Both the position numbers and the translations under genes were made by a program. A DNA stretch of 64,000 nucleotides from Stratiolaelaps scimitus (taxonomy: Eukaryota > Arthropoda > Arachnida > Mesostigmata > Laelapidae), in NCBI GenBank assembly GCA_019614645.1, contig JABWDB010000001.1:10027501-10091500 (forward strand). The letters run 5' to 3'. Of this stretch, positions 14,869 to 25,700 are shown piece by piece (positions within the stretch are counted from its first letter, which is position 1; the number at the start of each line of letters is the position of its first letter). Below the pieces are notes generated by a model. That model was not told where the DNA came from, searched no databases, and saw nothing but the letters and a program-made list of their open reading frames with translations.

Positions 14869-14911
<43 letters not shown>

Positions 14912-15931
14912 GAAGGAATACAAACTCCTTTAAGTGCTGCTGCTACTGCCGAGACGACAATTTGCTCTGCTCAGTCGCGCGGTAGCAAACAACGGAACGG
15001 GAGGGCCGTCGGCCCGGCTCGCTACGACGGTTCCTCCCATTCGTTGGCAGTCGGTTCGGCGGAGCGGCCCCCTTGTAGGGAACGAGCATCAGAAGTAACG
15101 GCGAGCCAGCAGCCACGATCAGCTCTGCGCCAACGACGCCGCTTGCTGCCGCTCATCTCGGGGAAGGACAGGGGCGGAGCCGACGGGGCAGCAAGAGAGA
15201 AACCTCATTCGGAAGATATGTACGTAGGCAAACGCCGCTACCGTGGGAGATGTGTACATATATGTGAGAGACGACGACAGTAACTTCACACATGGCCTAT
15301 CTGCCTGCCGATGATCGACCGGGCCGCAGACCTGCTTGCTCGTTGACTGATTACGTCCATCGTCGGACACGTGTACTCAGAGTTCACTGCTTGGAGATGA
15401 CAGCTTCTGCAAGAGCAAACGGCCGCTTGCTCAGCCACGAACAGCAATGCTGAACGGTAACGGTCTTGCAGCCGAGTGGATGTCATTAATGTGTCGTACA
15501 CATGGTCAATTCCATCCGGGTAATGGCGGCGCGGTGAAGCCTAGTGAACTGCTCAAATAGAATGGCGCCTGCATGAGGCTTTAATGAGTGGATATTATAG
15601 GGACTGTTACAGTGGCAGTGAATGGCGCTTTGGAGCGTGAGGTCAGAGTTCAGCGTATGGTATCGTAAATACCCAATCTAACCTAACACAACCTACCCGT
15701 AAGCTGGCGACATCATTGCGAAGCAGAAGCACGAACGCCTGGTTGAGATAGTCCAGGATTGCGTCGAAGGTCACCTCCAGTACAGGCCTCGCAATGCGAA
15801 ATACGTCCGTCAGCTTGACGGCGGCTGGGCTGCCCGATGATGACGGCTTCCACACGCTGTTTCGGATCATTGCACGCAACGAGTCTCCTACTTCTAATAT
15901 AATCAGGTCCCTAGATATACACACAGACGAC

Positions 15932-15962
<31 letters not shown>

Positions 15963-18831
15963 AACGGCATATTAGGGTGAGGGTAAAGCGAGCCAAAGCG
16001 AAGACGACACGGGTAGTGCAGGCCGACAAGAGGCAAGGACAAGAAGTTTGATAAGTGAAATAGCGCTAGATCAGAAGCGATCGATGAGAGCCATTTACCC
16101 GCTCGTTCGTTTACTTGATCGGCCTTCGCCAGGCCTGTCTGTATATACTACACTAAGTCGAGTTTGGCTTCGTATTGTCGAAAGTACTGTACGTGGGCTA
16201 GAATGGCCTCCTTTATCGACTATGTTGTTCCATCTGCTACAATACAAGTATCGAGCACAACTGAATGTGGCGGTTTAGTCTCTAGTTTCTGCTAGGCCCC
16301 CCGACCCCCGTTGACCATTTCTAGCCAACCATTTCCCGTTTTCAGAGAGTCAAGCTGAACGAAAAGCCCTTGACGAGGAACGAGTCTGGAAGCGAGAGCT
16401 AGATTACACTACAAAGGAGTCCTATTCTCACTTACGAGGTCGCTCGAACTAGAGAAACGAGCTGCGAGGATCCCCCTAGAAATTCGATGGCAATCCACCC
16501 TCGAACATCGAATTCCTACTTTCACCAATTCCTACTTCCTACTTTCAAGACAATCACTCTCACCAATTGTAGAATGTCTGCTCGTATGTTCGTTAGTGGC
16601 TGATAATCAGGTGCGCGACATTTGCGTACACTACTCCACAATAAATCGCGTTAGCATAGTTCGATATAACATTGCGGGATTTGAACCGGCAGTCTGCATG
16701 TTGACGGTCGCCCATCTGGACCGACCACATTCTACCGAAATTTAACTGAACTTGCTTGAGCGAGACAGCATTTATTTACAAAGAAAACCGAAACCGCTAT
16801 ATATATATAGGCCCTCAGAGTTTGACTACTAGAATCATAAAAATTAGATTGTGACTGAAAGGTTTTCATCGACGTTACCCACGGCCCGGCTCTCAGTTAT
16901 AGTAACACCATACTAGCATTGACTACCTGGGCGTCCCGGGCCCCACTTACCTATCAAAGAGTGCGTGGAATGGGAGTGCTGTACAGAGGGTCCGTGTGGA
17001 AATGCACAGGTCTTGGGGCTGCTTGCTGAGATGGTCGGTGATATGGGCAGAGGCGAACGACGATCGCTTACTCCTATTTCCACAGCTGCTCCCTCCGCTT
17101 CCGCGGCGTACACCATCGGGAGCCGCCACCTGCAACGTGTTAGCCTGTCCACGCTTATGACATCCACCGCTCAGAATCCCGTACGAACGTGTATAGAAGC
17201 AAAACAAAATATACTCAAAGCGAATCGAATCTAGCGCTCGCTAATTCGATAAACCACGTCCAAGAATCAATCACTACCGGTCTGTGATGGACTGACTACT
17301 CTGGACTGCTGTACATAGTGACCACGGAGCGAGTGTTGCTCGCGTCTACCGTTAATCATCGAACATAAGCCGAATTTGAGAACAGAATTTGCCGACTATG
17401 ATCGAAGCTACTGTTGCTGGTAACTGGGCATGCAAGAAAGCTGGCTCAAATAAGCTACTCAACTCAACAGCAGGTACAGATGACGGCCTAGCGTATGCGT
17501 GCGCATATAACGTTGATTCGTTTAGGCTCGTTCATTTGCTTCATGCGGAACTACGATTTGGCCTGGTACTGCGTGGAGCTATTGTCATATATATATATAC
17601 ATATATATAAATGTATAAGGTTAAGAGCTGAGGCCAGTCGGATAGGCGAACAGCTGAGGGTCAGCTCGAAAAACAATCATGTATATATATATATATATAT
17701 ATCGTGTTCGGCGTTTGACTATGTACAATCATAAAATCGGATGGTGACTGAAAGGTTTTCATTCACGTTACCCGAGGCCCGGCGCTCGGTTATAGTAATA
17801 CCATAATAGCAATAGCTTACAGGGCACGCTGGGTATCTTCATGGAGCACGTGTAAAAAATGTATGACACCAAACCGTGATCCGAGTCCTGATTATCGAGC
17901 TGACCGAGAATTTCAACAGGTCGAGTCAACAAGCTGAGATGAAACTAAAGCATAGCAACAAGAGCTCACTACTAATCATCATTCGACACTGCGAGAAGAG
18001 CAGCAAAGAGGTTGATGAGTGACGCGACGGGACACACCGAATCGGTACCACTTCATAAATAGGTGCGTCATTAGCTTTGTCACCCTGAAGCCACAATCTA
18101 GCCATCTAAAACAAACAAGCTACTCTTTGACCGTCGAGCACTCTAGACAGCACGTCTAACTGTGGGCTCGTTTATGTCCATGCACTTGGTAAGAAGATAG
18201 AAGTATACTTCTCTAAACGCGCGATAACGTCCAGAAGATCCACAGAACGCTTCCTGGACCAGTTTGCAACGCTTTAGGTCTGGCAACGATTGAATATCGC
18301 AACGCCGATTGTTTCATGTTCGTAAACCACTCTTCACTACGTATCGCCGCCGATCTTATCTTGAGATTTGCAAGGTTTCGAGATAGCAACAGGCCAAAGT
18401 GAATGCAATCTTTTCTTTCTTGAATCACAACTTTTTCCTCTTTCGTTCTTTCCCTACCCCTCTCCCTTTGCGGCCTTCTACGTCGATCGTTCAGTAACAG
18501 GTACGTTGGCGGACAACCTATCCGTATATCCATTAGTTCCTAGTTGATGAAGGATCACCTCATATCGTACGATTGCAATGGTTGCGTTTGTGGTACGGGG
18601 CGACGTAACTCACTTGTGTGCACACATATGTATATATATATATTTTTTTATACTATTATATATTATAGATTAGTTGCAGGCGGTTTACATACGGAGCCAT
18701 ATGAGACCGTCTCAGATACTGTCATGGCCTTTTCGGGCGCTAATGCACTCTCCTATACTCTATACAAGATCGACATACTGTCATATGGTGGCAGCCATTC
18801 AATACTGAACAGATTTCCAACTGCATATATG

Positions 18832-18867
<36 letters not shown>

Positions 18868-20636
18868 ATTTAGCAATGCCGAGAGCAGTTCGAAACCTCT
18901 TTGGTAAATAAGCGCACCGTACGGGCGGAGTTAAAGAGCGAAGGTAAAATGAACAATGATTAGGTGTTTTTGCATTTCGATTTACGCTTGCAAGAACAAG
19001 ATGCTCGCGGTGGAAGAAGCAATAAATGCTAAAAATGACCGCCACATGGGCCCTCTGCCGAAGCAAGTTGCCATTGTAATAGTAGTGTATGTATGCAATT
19101 TCAGTTATTAAAAACATCCAGAAATCCCTTCCGGCATCAATATTCCTCCGAGTAACGCTTCGTTGCGCGGTATAAGGTCGTCGTCGGAAGGGGGCAAACC
19201 GTGACTAATGTCTTGATTTATCTTTTTCTTTCATTAGTCATTCATTACACAGACTAGTCAGGCTGGTCGGCAGACACAAATGCTAAAGGGAGCTTGATAA
19301 ACTGCTCTGGTTGCGGTTGTCTGCTCACTAGAGGGGTCGTGAGCGCTCGGTAATGCAGGGTAAGCGCGCCTGCCTATATAATGTATGATATATATTATAT
19401 ATATATATATATATAAAGAGGGGGTGGAGGCTTGTCTAAATATAATATCCGTAAAACTTTATGGTACGTAATTAAGCATACTCCAAAGAAACGTGAGACT
19501 TTTGGCTGTTAAATACGATAACACACCATAGCACCGCACTTCTTTAGGGCGAATGATTACGTTGGTAGGCTAGCATTAACAATTCTGGATTGACGAGCTG
19601 ATTTGCGCCTTCGAGATTATGTAGAACCGTGAAAATTATTTGGTGCTCGTTTGAAGCCCGCCGGGATCGAACAAATATGATCTAAGCAAAAACCATGTGA
19701 CATTTTATGATTTATGTGTCGGCTAGAATTAAGCAAATGTCAGCTAAATTTTGCTAGTTTCTGTCATCGACTCTATAAATTTGTCCGACGATTTGTGGAA
19801 ACGAAGTCGCACTGTGGAGGTGATAGCGTTTCAATAGACGGCTGTGTATCTTGGACAGAACAGTGTCCAGGCAGGCACAACCAGACCCATTGAAATGTGA
19901 CACAAAAATGTATTTATATATGCTCTACAGCATAACTGTACACCAAGAGGAAAGCAGATTCCAATGTGATTGCGGTTATTAATTCTATGAACCTTCTTCT
20001 TCATTAGCGTATAAATGCCAAAGTGTATCGGTTGACATTGGAATAATATATATATATATATATATATATATTTCTTCACATAACGTTGAAGTAGTCGGAC
20101 CCAAAGTGACCTAAATATTGTACTATTCACTCGACTCGGATTGGGTTCAGGGGTGAGGTTCAGGGGGTGCCAACAGTATACTGGTGGGGTTTCATAGCAA
20201 GAATAATTAGGTGCTTAGCTTACCTTAAGGAGGGAGTTGTCCGAGATCTCCATGAGGAAGTGGTACCTCTCACCAGCCTGTTCGAGGACACGACAAATCC
20301 CTATACTGACGTCGGTCTCGAACAGGTCGCGTGCCACAGTCTTGACTAGCCCTCGCACGATACCCTGAAGGCCCTTACGGGTCGAATAATAGTGAAGATG
20401 AATGGAGCCATTTGGCCCCGGCGTGACGCGGAAACTGGGCGCCTTCATGTTGCAATAGGATACCGTTACATGGTCGTGGAGGTTGTCCAGATTACTCAAG
20501 AAGTCCGAGAGGTTGGAACCCAGCACGCGGAGCATTTTGTCATAGCCCCGCGCCAAACAATAGCTGAGGAAATGGGAGCCCAGCTCTTCCAGCAAATCGT
20601 CGGCGCTCAAGCCTGAAGCGACACACAACAAGAACA

Positions 20637-20686
<50 letters not shown>

Positions 20687-22713
20687 TATAATATATTTGT
20701 TATAACGTAAGATAACCAAACGTTGACGTATCACATATTTAGTCATACTAACTATTCGGTTCTCTACAAAATCGTCAGAAAGATAGTGCAATGCTAGCCG
20801 ACAGCTGCCTGCACCTTTATCCGAGTACTACGTGCATAAAGCCAAGTTGAGTCCAATGCGTGGGACTGAGGTTCTCTATTGACATGAAATTTAAGTCTCC
20901 CTGTCGTTCGAGACGCCGTCTAGACTGAGAAGTCTGTCTGAAAGCGAAGATCATAGAAGTGGCTGGAACACCAGCGATAACAGAACTCGGGCAAAATGTG
21001 GGGCGATATTTGTCTAGTATTAGCTACACTACCCGTTGATCGACATCATTTGGCACGTAGCCACTGTACGGGCTCACATAGTATCTCCGATTCAAGTGTT
21101 ATGTATATATAAAGATACCATTTTGATTGCCGCTCTGGTCACAATCAAATCAATATTTAGTGAAAGCCATTAGTGAAATTGAACTCTGGAATTAATAATA
21201 ATAACAACAATAATAATGGGTATCTTCGTTTTTCATGACAGCAGTGCAAAGTTGCCCGAGATGGGGCCCAACTTGGCCTCAGATTACTTGGACTACTCGA
21301 GCTTTAAACGTGATAGTCACTTCAAGGTATGACAATTCTACCCTGTTCAAAATGTTTTCTTGGAATTACACCATAACTCTGATACCAAAAATGTCCACGT
21401 GCTTAATAGATGCTAGTCATTAAACCCATTAAGGACATTTGAGTAAATGATCACTGTCGCAACGAAACGCCCGATTACTGTCCGTTGAACATTCGTAAAT
21501 TAATCTTAACTCGTATATAGAAGCAGAGACAGAGGCGCACACCTCTGCTGAAGCAGCATCTGTTTTCGCATTGTCGTCACGTCGAAATTTCGGCAATTGA
21601 GAGACGTCCTAATGAGGATCACGATCTTACAATGCCACTTTCCGTTTACGTACGAGATGCACTCGGCTAAGGCTGAGCGCCTTCTATGACAAGAAAATAT
21701 TTTTACTGTGACCTGCGCGAGAGGTCATCACTGAGTATTGTTCAAATTTCGAAATAAACAAGGAGGTAATTAGTAATTTATCGTGCTTTCGGCACCAGAG
21801 GCAAATGTCGAACCCTGGTCGAGGAACACCAAACGCTGCACTCCTAGGCTAACAAGATGTCATTTTCCAGTGACGCACAGAGAGAGAGAGAGACTAATTA
21901 CAAAGATTGGCCGTTATCTCCTCGAGCTATCGTAGTACAAAGCTATCAGCCGCTGGTAGCCGCTGAAAAATCGGGCTTACCTACAGTGATTAGTGCAAAA
22001 CATGCGGTACAAATTGCACAATTCAATTTGATCAACAGCTACGAAAATAACAATTTACTCCATCCTCCGCAGGAGTTAAAATGGTCACCATGACACTAAT
22101 TTCTACACTTCTCGCTTCGTTGTATTCTAATCTATTAATGCATACCGATCGTATCGCTGGCTGCTTGTACGAGTTTCAGGAGAATGTCGTCAGGGTACTG
22201 CTTGTGGAGGAGGAAGGATCCACCATGCAGCTTCACGTGACTCTTCCGTCTGCAGCATGTAATATACAACAACGAAATCATAGATGTAATGATACTGTGT
22301 TATATTTTGAGCCAAAAAGATCAAATATATCTAAAAAAAACACCACCAGTTGTTCCATTTCTAGATATTCGTTTTTTACTTTTATTCTAATTATTAGATG
22401 ATGCTGAGGAGGGTATTTGTTGACAATTTTGTTTCGGAAAGAATGGGAAAAAGAACACTCATTTTGGACATTACTACTGGCACAAAGGCCCATCTTTGAG
22501 ACGAGGAATAGGCGAAATAGAAAATTGTCTTAGGGCTATAGTATTATGTAACAACACACAGCAAGGCTATGTGGGACACTACTCAGTGGGACCACATGAC
22601 ACCATGTAGTTTGGGGTATAGATGAAACGGTAGTAGAAATTGGCGGGGAAAATGCAAGAAGTATATTATGTAATAAATCCCAACAGCTAGCTTTACTGAT
22701 ATTCATGCATATG

Positions 22714-22745
<32 letters not shown>

Positions 22746-25700
22746 ACGAGCGGGCCCAGATATTATACAAAACTAAACCAAGCTATTGTGCAAAGTGCTC
22801 GCTTAGTTACCCAACCCTATGGGCGACCAATCAAAGCTTAACGGTATCAAAGGCAACTTTTCGCGCAAGTGTTCCCCATAATTGTTCTGTAGACAGCTAC
22901 TTATTTAAATACAATTTTAAAATAAAACAAGAAAGAGAAAAATTGCTCAACGTTATCCCAGTGGACAACCTTTGCATTTTAAGATATTTTGCCGTCCGCC
23001 AAGAAAACTTTACCCAGACGTCTTCTTTTTCTTAGTTGTCTTGTAAGGTATACTCCACTCTATACAAGTATCTACTTATAGAAAAAAAAACAGATACGCG
23101 GATACCTTGAAAACAGGCAAATCTTCGATAACCTTCCGTTTCAGCATCGTGTACGACGAGTCCACCACATTTTCAATATTGCTTTTAAATGGGATCAGAC
23201 AAGACGATGTTGCCGACAAATGCCACATATTCCCTAGGTGGCTCAACGCCTACTTCGCCTGTCACAATGCTGAACGGAAATGGAGTCCTTTGCCAGGAAG
23301 CTACAGGAGTCCCTCCCGCAAAGGCCACCCAATTGCGAGGATCCAAATGGGAAACTCGAAAATTGTCTATAATACAACAGAATTCCTTCAACAAAACGTC
23401 ATTAGCTCTGATTCTGATCAAATTATTGTACTGATCGTTTGCTTGTCAGTGTATCGTTTGTGTACAAATGACAATTCAATATATTTTTTTTCATTATTTA
23501 GTGATATCTGAACAATAGAGTTGCTCCACCTGTTTTTTTTCCGCATAACATCAATAGTTCTCCACATCCGGGTTGATATGGGACAAAAAACCCATTTCAT
23601 AAATTGCCATTGTCTCTGAAACTACTAAACTCGCTATCAGCCGCTATTATTGTCAACACTCTTGTGGGAGCCTTCGTAGACGACACAAGTAAATTCTCTT
23701 CTCAAGCACAAAACGTTTGTCGTCAAAAGGCGTTTACAAGTTTATGGGCTCAATGTGTCCCATGTTCTCGCACCTAATTTGAACAACGGTTGTTGCTGAG
23801 GACCTTCAAATTATTCTCATCGAATCGTTACAAAAGCTGCTCGTATAATGTCAATATGTTACCATTGCATCAATCCGCCTTTCCATCCTGACAGTAGCGA
23901 CACATCGCTCCTGCAATCGCACACAACGAGTATTGCTTGAGACATCGGACCATAAAATGCATCGACGTGGCAAAGCCGGGTCAAGCAAGCGTATTCTGTT
24001 TGTCCCGAACGCATCCCCTTTTCTAGAACTGTTTTGCGACGCCTATCGAATATGTACACCTCTTTCTCTCGTTTGTGTCAATACGTTTCACAGTTGCACC
24101 GTCCTGCAGGAGCAGCGAAATAAAGGGCAGGCAATACTACACCGCCTTTCCACTCTGAGTGCACTAGCCTTCGCTCTGCGTGCCACCCTACGTTCCCGCC
24201 GTATACGGCCGCGTTGCGAGGAGCTGAATGCATCTGTGCCGAGACATATCCAACGCGAACCCCCCAGCCTGACTCCCCGCAAAGGAGAACGGAGCCTTTC
24301 CGCTCGAGAAAATTGCTCTCGGCGTCTTCAGTCCACCCCTTCTCTTTCTCTCTCTCTCTCTCGTTCTCTCTATTTATGTGAGCTCATTTCCTTTCGTTGT
24401 CGTCATCGTCGTTCAACTTTCCCACAGAGCGACGTTTCGGGTGTTTTTTTTGTCGAGAGAGATGCCGGCTAGTGGCGACCGGCAACCGACGACGGACACC
24501 GATCGTGGCGTCCGAAGGGAGATCGAACGAGGCACAAGTGCGCGGAGACAACTCACCACAGTAACACTGGACGTTTTCACTCGTGTGCGCACAAGCCCAA
24601 GATGTTTTCAGTGAACTTCAGTTCAACTGCCGACGCGGCTGCTGGCAAAACCTTGAGCCTTCCGATGAATAATTGCTCTCGTGTTACACTTCATCCCCTT
24701 GGCATACATACAGCATTTTTGCACCTCAGTCGCTTTGCCCTTCACTTTGTTCTGCGTTCGGGGAATTAATGAGGAATCAGCTCGTTTCGCTCTCCCTCTC
24801 CCTTCCTCTAGCTTGGATTTGCTTGCTTCTTATTTGTGAGAATTGCAAATGCTCAACACGACCACATAGCGGTGGACGGTGACCCTAATGACAAAGCATG
24901 ACCATCAATAATAACATATATATATATATATATATATGTGACGATGATCACTTGAAAAGGGTAGCTGTGAGGGAACGCAGCAGGATGTTGGGTGGCATAT
25001 GCGGACCGCTTCTAATAGCGATCCTAAGATGGAGAAACGTACGGCGACCTGACAAGTTGGCAACATCGTATCGAAAAAAACACCATGTTTTTAACAACAA
25101 CAATAGCAGCAATGTCAATGTGTTGTTGATCAATGTGGCAACATTGATTAGAATTGTCGTAGCAGCGGCCGATATAATAGATGCGTGCTGAGGTAAATAA
25201 ATACTATAGATATTCAATCGGCTCCTCAAAACGAAAACAACGCCAAATCGGCTCTCGAAAGAAACATATATATATATATATATATAAGAGACTGACATTT
25301 CCGCGCAGGAACTCTGTTCGAATTTAAGCTTGCTTGCTACTGGGATGATTTCTCTCACACTTGTTCGTTAATGCTGCCCAATGCAAACAGTTAATTCCCT
25401 ACAGCGTTATAAAAGTTATGCTATAAACAAGAGAAGCACATCCATTCAGTGGCATCAGAAGAAGTCTAGTGTTGTTCAATATTCAAATTAAAGACTGTGA
25501 CCTCGAGTTAAGGTCGATGTCCAAACTGGACCGTCAACTGAATCGTTTATTGCAATGGCCGATTTTCTTTCCACACATAAATGCATTTACAATGAGCCTG
25601 CCTGTGTCCCCGGGGACGTTGAAACTATGCACACGTTGTTGCGGTTTGAGTCACACGACCTGGTGACATACAATAAGAGAACGTAAGCATTGTAAATATT

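Noticed and set aside
14856..14904. Poly-Gln cassette exon on the minus strand in the cyclase
   Set aside because: The splice-like borders give 49 nt, which breaks the phase 0 to 0 link between exons 5 and 6.
16664..16745. Functional tRNA gene
   Set aside because: The B-box is good but there is no acceptor-stem pairing and no proper anticodon arm.
23933..24472. 179-codon plus-strand open frame with a [12 protein letters not shown] stretch
   Set aside because: Driven by a CT microsatellite in a GC-rich block inside the cyclase intron.
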